Assembly: GCA_937989875.1 (NCBI GenBank) | Contig: CALKBO010000012.1 | Span: 1 to 35,086, forward strand | Length of the DNA stretch: 35,086 nt | Reading direction: 5' to 3' | Source of the DNA: an uncultured Collinsella sp. | Lineage (GTDB): Bacteria; Actinomycetota; Coriobacteriia; Coriobacteriales; Coriobacteriaceae | Part shown: positions 18,061 through 25,524 of the stretch, piece by piece | Position numbering within the stretch: the first letter of the stretch is position 1 | Layout of the letters: each line of letters starts with the position of its first letter | Program-made: the position numbers and the translations under genes | The notes under the pieces: generated by a model | Told to the model about the DNA's origin: nothing | What the model saw: the letters and a program-made list of their open reading frames with translations, nothing else | Databases searched by the model: none

Positions 18061-19860
18061 TTAAAGCCGCTGGTACACCGTAGCCACATGCTGTCCATCA
18101 AATCCAAACCCCCAGCGCATGCGGCCAACGCCGGGTCGCGGCACACGGATTTCGTCGATGCCGTCGCGCTCTATGTCGAGCAGCGCCTGCACGGCCAGCA
18201 ATTCCAGGCCCAGCGCATCCACACCGGGGTCATACATCATGTTGATCGTTATCAGCGGACGTTCATCGAGCATACCGATCGTATCAGCTATGTCGAACAC
18301 GGCGCCCGTAGGAAAAACCTGGATGTCCCAGCGATCCGTGCTGCACTTTCGCCTCGAGGCAGGATTGGCATAGCCCGGCAATCCAAAGCAGAGCCCCTGC
18401 AAGAGCAGGTGATATGGCAGCGGTGTATCTGGGTCGGTCGCACCGATTCCCGCATCTCCCAAGATGCGGCTTAGCGCCCGCCTCACGGTATCCTCGTTCC
18501 CATGGCACAGCCCATCTCGAAACGCATCGACGTCTCGAATGTCTTCTGCAGCGCACTCAAACCACTCAATGATCACTAGACGCAAGGCCTGGCGAAGCTC
18601 GTTATTGGGCAATCGCAAAGCACGGAGGCGATCGCCATGCTCTGGCTCCTCAGTCATATCCGTCGTGAAAAAACCGGACAGATACAGCGCTGTCCACATG
18701 CCATCGTCAGACGAGACATCTGGCTCTGCAGTGCCCAAACAAAGCGGTGCCTCAGCGCACCCATGGGCCTCGAGCAAATCAAACAAGACCGAAAGGCGGT
18801 CGAGATTCCACCCGGCAACTACCCTACTCAGGCAATCGGCATATCCATACAGATCGGCACGCACAGGCGCCGTGCAGTCTCGGTCCAGAAAACCGATCAC
18901 ACGCTCTGGACTCGAGCAATAGGCCCTGCCAAACCGATACCCCTCGAGCCATTCACGCGCATCATCCAGGTATTCCTCGCGCCCAGCATGATTCAAAAGA
19001 GCCTGGACCTCGGCATCCGAAAAACCGAACCAACGGTCACACCATGCCGACAGCGGCGTCGTCAGACAATACGAGCAGCCGCGCGAAGAAAGCGCCGCTT
19101 CGGCAGGACCGGGACGCTCCCCCATCAGACACGTAAGCCGCAACGAATCGCGCGCAGTGGCAATGGCGTCAAACAGCACACGGTCAAGTAGTTCTGCCGG
19201 ATAGGCGTCGGAAGCGTCCCTCGCGCTCGCACGGCGAGACCACGCCGCATCGTACCCATCAACGAGCAATACAACCTGCTCATCGCAGGCAATCTCCAGC
19301 AGCTCTATGAGCACACCGAGCACCGAGTCAACCTCGTCCGCGCTCGCCACGCCACGCGCGACACGTTCGATGTGACGCACCTTATCTCGAGCTAAATCCG
19401 GAGCCTCCAAGAGCGCCAACAAGCGAGCGCACTCGCCCGAAAGGGCATCGCGCACGACGCCGGCAACAGCGGGGCCACGCCTCGCAGCGCCAGAAAAGTC
19501 CAGCGATATCACCGGATAGCAAGCATACTCATCCCGATAGCGCCCGCCGTTCGCATCCCAAATCTGAGCATCGGCAAACAAATGCTGACCAGAGCGACCG
19601 ACCGCTGGACGCTCCAGAAAAGCCCTGAGCATCGACAAGTTCATGCTCTTGCCAAAACCCTCGGGTCGACAGCACACCACAACGAACGCGTCGCAGTCCA
19701 ACACATCGGCAATAAACATGGTCTTGTCAACCAGCATGGAGCAACCAAGGGCCTCCGCATAGTCGTGTATGCCGATGGGCAAAACCGCATCGTCGGCACA
19801 GCCGATCAAGCGCACGCCAAAGCCAGCAGCACAATCAACATTTGCCTGTTCAGACACCAA
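18061..19860 (-). CDS. AAA-ATPase-like / PD-(D/E)XK-like protein with degenerate motifs
   Basis: The start is put at TTG 19860, six bases after AGGGGGG; GTG 19857 would do equally well and a TTG at 19893 is less likely. The 599 residues follow the layout of the AAA-ATPase_like plus C-terminal nuclease-like family: an IHDYAEAL/VDKTMFI entry, a Walker-A-like CRPEGFGKSMNLSML (about 64-78), VISLDFSG, and a Walker-B-like VVLLVDGYDAAW near 197-208. The family normally has RPRRFGKS and DEYD, so an arginine and the Walker B glutamate are changed here. The C-terminus ends with MRWGFGFDGQHVATVY, which matches the family ending, but the E-x-K of the nuclease site is not seen (LITINMMYD instead). It may be a non-catalytic relative. 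Function unknown. Confidence 0.75.
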   Translation of the reverse strand: MVSEQANVDCAAGFGVRLIGCADDAVLPIGIHDYAEALGCSMLVDKTMFIADVLDCDAFVVVCCRPEGFGKSMNLSMLRAFLERPAVGRSGQHLFADAQIWDANGGRYRDEYACYPVISLDFSGAARRGPAVAGVVRDALSGECARLLALLEAPDLARDKVRHIERVARGVASADEVDSVLGVLIELLEIACDEQVVLLVDGYDAAWSRRASARDASDAYPAELLDRVLFDAIATARDSLRLTCLMGERPGPAEAALSSRGCSYCLTTPLSAWCDRWFGFSDAEVQALLNHAGREEYLDDAREWLEGYRFGRAYCSSPERVIGFLDRDCTAPVRADLYGYADCLSRVVAGWNLDRLSVLFDLLEAHGCAEAPLCLGTAEPDVSSDDGMWTALYLSGFFTTDMTEEPEHGDRLRALRLPNNELRQALRLVIIEWFECAAEDIRDVDAFRDGLCHGNEDTVRRALSRILGDAGIGATDPDTPLPYHLLLQGLCFGLPGYANPASRRKCSTDRWDIQVFPTGAVFDIADTIGMLDERPLITINMMYDPGVDALGLELLAVQALLDIERDGIDEIRVPRPGVGRMRWGFGFDGQHVATVYQRL

Positions 19861-19990
19861 AACGTTCCCCCCTAAATCGCTGCACGATGCCAATTGTAAT
19901 GACCGCCTCGCGCGTACCGACGACGCCGCGCGAACATATCGGGCAACGGTATCAACAAGAGGTATGAGGGGGCATAACTAATCGTTGCAC

Positions 19991-20026
19991 AACAAAACGG
20001 GGCCCGATGCATTCGCACCGGACCCC
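19991..20026 (-). terminator. Strong intrinsic terminator after the LPxTG protein gene
   Basis: On the minus strand a 12-bp stem (GGGGTCCGGTGC with GCATCGGGCCCC, two G-T pairs) closes a GAAT loop and is followed by GTTTTGTT. It lies 34 bases past the stop codon at 20061. Confidence 0.88.
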
Positions 20027-20060
20027 GTCCCGATTCTTTAGTTATCTAGCAACCAAGAGG

Positions 20061-21812
20061 CTACTCCTCCGAGCCATCCTCCCCAGAATTCTTCTTCTGC
20101 TGATCGAGCTTATGCTTACCACTTACGATAGACGTAGCGCCCAGCGTAGCCAAGCTCGCACTGGCAAGGCTCGCCATAACGATAAGGTCGCCCGTCTTGG
20201 GCATGTTACCGCCAGATGACTTGGTCGTTGTAGTCGTCGAGGTTGTAGTGGTCACCGTCTTGGAGTCATTTTGCTCTTGGACCTGGTTGTCAGCACCGCT
20301 CTTGTCGTCGTCTTCGGGCTGTTTCTTTTCGCCCTCGGTCTTGCTCTCGTCCTTCTCCTGTTCGGATTTGTCGTCCTTCGCCTCAGAGCTAGAACCCTTA
20401 TCGGATTCGGTCTTCTCGGAAGCTTTGTCCTTGGAGTCGCCCTTTGAGGCTTCGGTCTTTTCCTTGGAAACCTGATCAGAGTTGTCCTTGTTCTGGGTCG
20501 AGCCGTTATTGACGCCAGCCATCAGCGAAGAACCCAGCGTAGAACCAAGCTGCTCGGAGAAAGAGGGCTTCTTGTCCGGCGAAGCAACGGGAGCGTCCGG
20601 CGCTTTATTCGAGTCGTCCTTGGAAGCATCGGAATCAGGGGTTGCGTCAGAGCCGGAGCCGTTGTTAGAGCCGGTGGATGAGTTAGAGGTGTCAGCGTCG
20701 GTCGAACCAGAAGCGTCGCCGTCCGTATTGCCGGCAGAGTTTGAAGACGAATCGCCCGCAGCAGGGCCGTTCGAATCGGAGCCGTTCGAGGTAGAGCCGT
20801 CGTTGGTAGTGCCACCAGCAGAGCCATTACCGTCCGCATCGGTAGAGGGCGCATCCATTCTGTCATCGTTGGCATCGTCCCCCGAGCCGTCATTCGAATC
20901 AGGTGTCGGCGAGGGCGCCGGCGCAGGCTCGGGCTGCACGGGCGTCGCAGCGGCAGCCTCATCCTCGGCGATAAAAACCAAGCAGTCCTTCAGCTCATTC
21001 TTATAACGATTCTTCCAGCCCTCATGATACTGGGGCTGACTTGAAAACTTGGTGGCGACATTGTTGACCACGCTATTGGAAAGCGCCGTCACAAACTCGC
21101 GGTCAGACATATCGTTGGAAAGATTCGCACAGCGGAAAAAGTCCCTGCAGCCACCAGTGCCGCACATGTTGGTAATGCTCCACACCATGCCCTTGACGCA
21201 ATCGGCGCGGCCCGAAATATCAATACCCAGGCCGCTCTTGAGCCATGCCTCGGTCACCGCATAGTACGAGTTGTACGCATACGCATCCTGCAGAGCCGAA
21301 AACTCAGCAGGATCGGTGTTATAAGCACCCTGGAAGGCCTCCTGTGCAATACGGCCCAGCTCGGTAAGCTGACCGTTCTCGGACATGGAATTGTTCGCGT
21401 TGGAAATCTCGCCGCCGCGATCAATCGCATCCTTGAGCATGCTGTATTTTTCGGGGTTGTAGTTGTAGGCCTGCTTCATAAACGGAATGAGCGACCAACG
21501 ACGGTCGAACTGGTAATAACCCAGCGCGTTATAGCCGTCACCGTACGAAAAGCCCTGGTTGTAGTTGCCATGGCTCTCGTACTTGGTAAAGTACTTCATC
21601 TCGGGAGTCACGTTGACAAACGAAACGCCCTGGACCGACCTCAGCACGCCCGAGAAGGACTGTTGGGTGTAAAGGCCCTTATCGATATCGGTGGCATCCG
21701 AGGCAACACCCGGCGTGAGCTCCTCGGCAGCGGCGGGTGCCGGCGCGGCAACGGCGCCAAACGAAAGCGCCAGCGTCAGGCCCGCAACAATCGCGGAATG
21801 CTTGGGCTGCAT
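20061..21812 (-). CDS. LPxTG-type wall-anchored protein with a lysozyme-like N-terminal domain
   Basis: ATG at 21812 has GGGAGG upstream. A signal peptide covers residues 1-29 (HSAIVAGLTLALSFGAVAAP). A globular region of about residues 50-280 contains YFTKYESHGNYNQGFSYGDG and NALGYYQFDRRWSLIPFM. The glutamate in KYESHGN, followed by an aromatic glycine-rich stretch, resembles muramidase/lytic transglycosylase-like folds. Residues about 290-535 are a low-complexity Asp/Ser/Thr/Asn/Glu/Lys linker that should span the wall. NMPKTG near residue 540 is a sortase signal (M in place of L), followed by a hydrophobic helix and a KHKLDQQKK tail. No sortase gene lies in the window. Enzyme activity is inferred and moderate; surface anchoring is firm. 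Confidence 0.85.
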   Translation of the reverse strand: MQPKHSAIVAGLTLALSFGAVAAPAPAAAEELTPGVASDATDIDKGLYTQQSFSGVLRSVQGVSFVNVTPEMKYFTKYESHGNYNQGFSYGDGYNALGYYQFDRRWSLIPFMKQAYNYNPEKYSMLKDAIDRGGEISNANNSMSENGQLTELGRIAQEAFQGAYNTDPAEFSALQDAYAYNSYYAVTEAWLKSGLGIDISGRADCVKGMVWSITNMCGTGGCRDFFRCANLSNDMSDREFVTALSNSVVNNVATKFSSQPQYHEGWKNRYKNELKDCLVFIAEDEAAAATPVQPEPAPAPSPTPDSNDGSGDDANDDRMDAPSTDADGNGSAGGTTNDGSTSNGSDSNGPAAGDSSSNSAGNTDGDASGSTDADTSNSSTGSNNGSGSDATPDSDASKDDSNKAPDAPVASPDKKPSFSEQLGSTLGSSLMAGVNNGSTQNKDNSDQVSKEKTEASKGDSKDKASEKTESDKGSSSEAKDDKSEQEKDESKTEGEKKQPEDDDKSGADNQVQEQNDSKTVTTTTSTTTTTKSSGGNMPKTGDLIVMASLASASLATLGATSIVSGKHKLDQQKKNSGEDGSEE

Positions 21813-21865
21813 AAGATCCTCCCTGCATTGGTATAGTTAAAGTGCTGTTTGCAAAGATAAAAATA

Positions 21866-21898
21866 ATTATTGCAGCTCGCCCGTTGTTGCACAACAAC
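21866..21898 (-). promoter_or_regulatory. Promoter of the LPxTG gene with a palindrome over the -35
   Basis: On the minus strand TTGTGC (21894-21889) and AATAAT (21871-21866) are 17 bases apart. The -35 lies inside a near-perfect palindrome, GTTGTTG-CA-CAACAAC at 21883-21898, a likely operator. A third GTTGTTG-type half-site lies upstream. Confidence 0.5.
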
Positions 21899-21940
21899 CC
21901 CTCGGTAAACGGCAACAACCCTCCGCGAAATCTTAAGGAA

Positions 21941-22360
21941 TTAAACAAACTGGTCGTCGGGCGCTAGCAGAAGCTCGCCGTAACGCTCCATCAGCCCGTC
22001 TCGCAACTGACAGAAAGCGGGGATATAGACGTTCAAGATGCGCTGAATCAAATCTTGAGCGAGCTTGTTGTCATAGATATGGACGTTCGTATTGCGGTCT
22101 CGGAGCATATCTAGCCAGGCCGCCTCATCAATAAAGTCGTAGAATCGGTACGACTCCTTCAAGATGGCACGAGGAGACCCCGACGCGGCAAGCGTGGCGC
22201 CCTCATACTCGAGCAGACGCTTAAGGAGCTTCCAGCTCAGTTCAAATTGAAGATTGAACTTATTAATCAATCCACTCTGAACAAAATCATTGTTGAGATC
22301 CTGATTGGGCGCATCCTCAAGATTCGCCAAGGCGCTGGCAAAGTTCTCATATTTTTTCAT
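21941..22360 (-). CDS. HepT-like HEPN toxin (HI0074/nucleotidyltransferase substrate-binding type)
   Basis: The 139-residue helical protein begins ATG at 22360 and overlaps the 3' end of the nucleotidyltransferase gene by 14 bases. FNLQFELSWKLLKRLLEYEG near residues 35-54 is typical of the HI0074 family. DRNTNVHIYD supplies R89-x4-H94-x-Y96, the RX4HXY motif of HepT RNase toxins, in which the tyrosine is the residue AMPylated by the partner. With the gene just upstream it forms an MNT/HEPN toxin-antitoxin pair. The full motif suggests an active toxin. RNA target unknown. Confidence 0.87.
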   Translation of the reverse strand: MKKYENFASALANLEDAPNQDLNNDFVQSGLINKFNLQFELSWKLLKRLLEYEGATLAASGSPRAILKESYRFYDFIDEAAWLDMLRDRNTNVHIYDNKLAQDLIQRILNVYIPAFCQLRDGLMERYGELLLAPDDQFV

Positions 22361-22634
22361 ACAGAATCACACCATCCCTGGCAATTTCATCGAGCAATTG
22401 CTGCGATAAGGGCTCATCGAGATTGACGACATCTACATCTAAAAGAGTATCAAGACGCTCCTCGATCAAATATGACAACCGGCCGAAATCCCGGCAACCT
22501 GCTACGGCGATGTCAATATCGCTCTTAGGCAAGTTGTCACCTCGAGCGCGGGAGCCAAACAGCACAACCTTCTCGGCGTCACATTCCCGAGCAAAAACTT
22601 CAATTTGCTTATACACCTTGTCGAGAGATGCCAT
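22347..22634 (-). CDS. MntA-like minimal nucleotidyltransferase antitoxin
   Basis: The 95 residues contain the nucleotidyltransferase signature VVLFGSRARGDNLPKSDIDI: Gly27-Ser28, ten residues, then Asp39-x-Asp41 (GSX10DXD). In studied pairs such proteins neutralise HepT by adding AMP units to its tyrosine. The ATG at 22634 lies eight bases after the stop of the Rrf2 gene, and the end overlaps the HepT gene. The three genes therefore look like one transcript, with the antitoxin made before the toxin. The assignment as antitoxin rests on the arrangement and motifs. Confidence 0.87.
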   Translation of the reverse strand: MASLDKVYKQIEVFARECDAEKVVLFGSRARGDNLPKSDIDIAVAGCRDFGRLSYLIEERLDTLLDVDVVNLDEPLSQQLLDEIARDGVILYEKI

Positions 22635-22642
22635 TTGCAGCC

Positions 22643-23074
22643 CTACAGCTTAATGTCAAAGTTGATTTCGGGAACGGCGGCCAGGTCGGCCAACGTCACG
22701 CCGTCGACATAGTTCTCGATGACCTCGTCAAGGCCACGCCAGAACTTGACGGTGGAACACAGGTCACTGCGGGCGCAGCTGTTGTCGATGCCATCGCACG
22801 CCACCGGAGCCGTGCTGCCCTCGACGGCGCGCAGGATGTCGCCAGCACGCACCTCGGCCGGGTCCTTGGCCATCATGTAGCCGCCGCCCTTGCCGCGCAC
22901 GCTCTTAAGCAGGCCCGCCTTCATAAGCGGACGAACCAGCTGCTCCAGATACTTTTGCGAGATATGCTCGCGGTCGGCAACCTCGCGCAGGGCAATCTTG
23001 CCCTCGGCGTCGCCCAGCGCCGCGATATAGATCATCAGTCGGAGGGCATAGCGGCCCTTAGAAGAAATGAGCAT
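22643..23074 (-). CDS. Rrf2 family regulator, IscR-like, probable suf regulator
   Basis: ATG 23074 (MLISSKGRYALRLMIYIA) with GGAGG six bases upstream gives 143 residues; the frame is open upstream but that part is not family-like. The winged helix spans about residues 1-70: IALREVADREHISQKYLEQL, then GLLKSVRGKGGGYMMAK as the wing. Cys93, Cys100 and Cys106 in ACDGIDNSCARSDLC match the three-cysteine cluster ligand set of IscR (spacing x6, x5). It should bind an Fe-S cluster and regulate the divergent suf operon. A 27-bp inverted repeat and a half-site lie in the shared upstream region. It appears to be co-transcribed with the MntA/HepT pair. Confidence 0.9.
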   Translation of the reverse strand: MLISSKGRYALRLMIYIAALGDAEGKIALREVADREHISQKYLEQLVRPLMKAGLLKSVRGKGGGYMMAKDPAEVRAGDILRAVEGSTAPVACDGIDNSCARSDLCSTVKFWRGLDEVIENYVDGVTLADLAAVPEINFDIKL

Positions 23075-23118
23075 ACCTACCCTCCCATCGCATCTGGAAC
23101 AACATGACCAGGTTTGTT

Positions 23119-23145
23119 TGTCCCAAATCTTAAGTAAGTGGGACA
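23119..23145. promoter_or_regulatory. Inverted repeat, likely Rrf2 operator
   Basis: TGTCCCA (23119-23125) and TGGGACA (23139-23145) are perfect 7-base arms, 13 bases apart, between the divergent Rrf2 and sufC genes. A further TTGTCCCA half-site lies at 23162-23169. The left part, TTGTCCCAAATCTTAAG, recurs exactly after sufU at 28549. Confidence 0.6.
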
Positions 23146-23206
23146 GACACAACAGGTTATTTTGTCCCAGAATTTGAAAAGTCGAGTGGATTAGTCGGGT
23201 TTTCCC

Positions 23207-23234
23207 TTGACTAACGCCGAACCCATAGTAACTT
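23207..23234 (+). promoter_or_regulatory. Likely promoter of the suf operon
   Basis: TTGACT (23207-23212) is followed after 16 bases by TAACTT (23229-23234), about 65 bases before the sufC ATG. The inverted repeat and half-site lie just upstream of the -35, which would fit an activator or a regulator that mainly represses its own gene. Confidence 0.5.
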
Positions 23235-23298
23235 TATTCCGAGAAGATTCCTAGGGTTTAGTACACCTATGAGTACACCATATACAGAGAGGGACAGC

Positions 23299-24099
23299 AT
23301 GAGCGCAAATCCGCTGCTTTCCATCGAAGGTCTCACCGCCTCCGTGGACGAGAAGACCATCCTCCACAACGTCAACCTCAACGTCGCCGCCGGCGAGACC
23401 CACGTGCTGATGGGACCCAACGGCGCCGGCAAGTCCACCCTCGGCCACCTGGTCATGGGCGACCCCGTCTACACGGTCAACGACGGCCGCATCGTCTTTG
23501 ACGGCCAGGACATCACCGAGCTCACCACCGACAAGCGCTCGCGCGCCGGCCTGTTCCTGAGCTTCCAGGCCCCGGTCGAGATTCCGGGCGTGCCGCTGTC
23601 GAGCTTTTTGCGCGCCAGTATCGCCGGCCGCCCCGGCCTGGAGATGAAGGGCAAGGAGTTCCGCCGTCGCGTCAAGGAGCTCGCGGCCGAGCTCAACATG
23701 GATACCGCCTATCTCAACCGCGAGCTGGGCGTAGGCTTCTCGGGCGGCGAGAAGAAGAAGGTCGAGATGCTTCAGCTTCTGCTGCTGCAGCCCAAGCTCG
23801 CCATCCTCGACGAGACCGACTCGGGCCTAGACGTCGACGCGCTTTCCACCGTCAGCCACGGCATGGACGCCTACCGCAAGAGCTGCGACGGCTCCATGCT
23901 CATCATCACGCACAACACGCGCATCCTGGAGCACCTGGATGTCGACCACGTCCACGTTATGGTCAAGGGCCACATCGTACGCGAGGACGACGCCTCGCTC
24001 ATTCCCTGGATCGACAAGAACGGTTTTGAGACCTTCGAGCGCGAGGCCGCCGAGCAGCGCGCCCAGGCCGAGGCCGCCGCTGCCGAGCAGCAGGCGTAA
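23299..24099 (+). CDS. sufC: SufC, ATPase of the SUF Fe-S assembly complex
   Basis: ATG 23299 (MSANPLLSIEGLTASV) has GAGAGGG at good spacing; an ATG ten codons upstream has no such site. The 266 residues hold the ABC ATPase order: Walker A GPNGAGKST near residue 40, a Q-loop in LSFQAPVEIPGVP, signature FSGGEKKKVEMLQLLLLQP, and Walker B LAILDETDSGLD. SufC drives the SufBCD scaffold on which clusters are assembled in the cytoplasm. An alanine/glutamate-rich tail (QRAQAEAAAAEQQA) extends the end. First gene of the operon, 12 bases before sufB. Confidence 0.97.
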   Translation: MSANPLLSIEGLTASVDEKTILHNVNLNVAAGETHVLMGPNGAGKSTLGHLVMGDPVYTVNDGRIVFDGQDITELTTDKRSRAGLFLSFQAPVEIPGVPLSSFLRASIAGRPGLEMKGKEFRRRVKELAAELNMDTAYLNRELGVGFSGGEKKKVEMLQLLLLQPKLAILDETDSGLDVDALSTVSHGMDAYRKSCDGSMLIITHNTRILEHLDVDHVHVMVKGHIVREDDASLIPWIDKNGFETFEREAAEQRAQAEAAAAEQQA

Positions 24100-24111
24100 A
24101 GGGGCGACGCA

Positions 24112-25524
24112 ATGACCAAGAACCGCACCGAGGTCGCGGACATCGACCGCAGCCTCTACGACTTCACCTATGGCGAGGAGGGATTTGAGCGCCTCGACGC
24201 CGGCATCACGCCCGACATCGTGCGCGAGATCAGCGCCAAGAAGGACGAGCCGCAGTGGATGCTCGACCTGCGCCTCAAGTCCCTCGAGATCTTCAACCGC
24301 TTCCCGGATCCGACGTGGGGCCCCTCCATCGAGGGCCTGGACATGGATAACATCGTCACCTACGTCAAGCCCAACACCGACCAAAAGCACGACTGGGAGT
24401 CGGTGCCTGACGACATCAAGAACACCTTTGAGCGCTTGGGCATCCCCGACGCTGAGCGTAGCTACCTGGCGGGCGTCGGCGCGCAGTACGACTCCGAGCT
24501 GGTCTACCACAACATGCAGGACACGGCGTCCAAGATGGGCATCGTCTACTCCGGCATCGAGGAGGCTCTGCACGACCCGCAGTGGGAGCCGCTCATCCAC
24601 GAGAAGTTTATGACGCTCATCCCGCCCACCGACCACAAGTTTGCGGCCCTGCACGGTGCCGTGTGGTCGGGCGGCTCGTTTGTCTACGTGCCCAAGGGCA
24701 CCAAGCTCGATTTTCCGCTGCAGAGCTACTTCCGCCTCAACGCCAAGGGCGCCGGCCAGTTTGAGCACACGCTCATCATCGTCGAGGACGATGCCGACCT
24801 GCACTTTATCGAGGGTTGTTCCGCGCCCAAGTACAACGTGGCCAACCTCCACGCCGGCGCTGTGGAGCTCTTTGTAGGCAAGCGCGCGCACCTGCGCTAC
24901 TCGACCATCGAAAACTGGTCCAAGAACATGTACAACCTCAACACCAAGCGTGCGCGCGTGGACGAGGACGGCGACATCGAGTGGATCAGCGGCTCCTTCG
25001 GCAGCCACGTGGGCTACCTCTACCCCATGAGCGTGCTCAACGGCCGCCGCGCCCGCTCGAGCTTTACCGGCATCACCTTTGCCGGCGCCGGTCAAAACCT
25101 CGACACCGGCTGCAAGGTCGTGCTCAACGCGCCCGAGACCTCGGCAACTGTCGAGACCAAGGGCATCTCCAAGAGCGGCGGCATCCAGACGTTCCGCAGC
25201 TCTATTGTGGCGACACCCAAGGCCGAGGGCTCCAAGGCAACCGTGAGCTGCCAGTCGCTGATGCTCGACGACCAAAGCCGCTCCGACACTATTCCGGCCA
25301 TGGACATCCGCGCCAAGAATGTCGACATCGGCCACGAGGCCACCATCGGACGTATCGGCGACGACAAGGTGTTCTACCTGATGAGCCGCGGTATCTCGGA
25401 GGAAGAGGCCCGTACCATGATCGTCAACGGCTTTGCCAACCCAGTCTCCAAGGAGCTGCCGCTGGAGTACGCCGTCGAGATGAACAACCTGATCAAGCTC
25501 GAGATGGAAGGAGCGATCGGATAA
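24112..25524 (+). CDS. sufB: SufB, Fe-S cluster scaffold subunit
   Basis: The 470-residue protein has the normal SufB length and marks: YGEEGFERLDAGITPDIVRE at the start, then QDTASKMGIVYSGIEEAL, VWSGGSFVYVPKGTKLDFPL, IVEDDADLHFIEGCSAPKYN, FGSHVGYLYPMSVLNGRRA and GHEATIGRIGDDKVFYLMSR. SufB is the subunit on which the nascent cluster forms, with SufC and SufD. The stop codon overlaps the sufD start as TAATG, suggesting coupled translation. Long frames on the opposite strand are high-GC shadows. Confidence 0.97.
   Translation: MTKNRTEVADIDRSLYDFTYGEEGFERLDAGITPDIVREISAKKDEPQWMLDLRLKSLEIFNRFPDPTWGPSIEGLDMDNIVTYVKPNTDQKHDWESVPDDIKNTFERLGIPDAERSYLAGVGAQYDSELVYHNMQDTASKMGIVYSGIEEALHDPQWEPLIHEKFMTLIPPTDHKFAALHGAVWSGGSFVYVPKGTKLDFPLQSYFRLNAKGAGQFEHTLIIVEDDADLHFIEGCSAPKYNVANLHAGAVELFVGKRAHLRYSTIENWSKNMYNLNTKRARVDEDGDIEWISGSFGSHVGYLYPMSVLNGRRARSSFTGITFAGAGQNLDTGCKVVLNAPETSATVETKGISKSGGIQTFRSSIVATPKAEGSKATVSCQSLMLDDQSRSDTIPAMDIRAKNVDIGHEATIGRIGDDKVFYLMSRGISEEEARTMIVNGFANPVSKELPLEYAVEMNNLIKLEMEGAIG

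Noticed and set aside
20197..21006. Plus-strand frames (92 and 174 codons) rich in Glu/Ser opposite the LPxTG protein
   Set aside because: They mirror the low-complexity Asp/Ser/Thr linker of the real minus-strand gene, and the minus strand has signal peptide, sortase signal and terminator.
23827..25335. 502-codon minus-strand frame opposite sufC/sufB
   Set aside because: High-GC shadow of sufB with no ribosome binding site or domain; the sufB reading is unambiguous.
24816..25523. Long N-terminal extension of sufD
   Set aside because: It is only the shadow of sufB; ATG 25524 overlaps the sufB stop and gives a normal SufD length.
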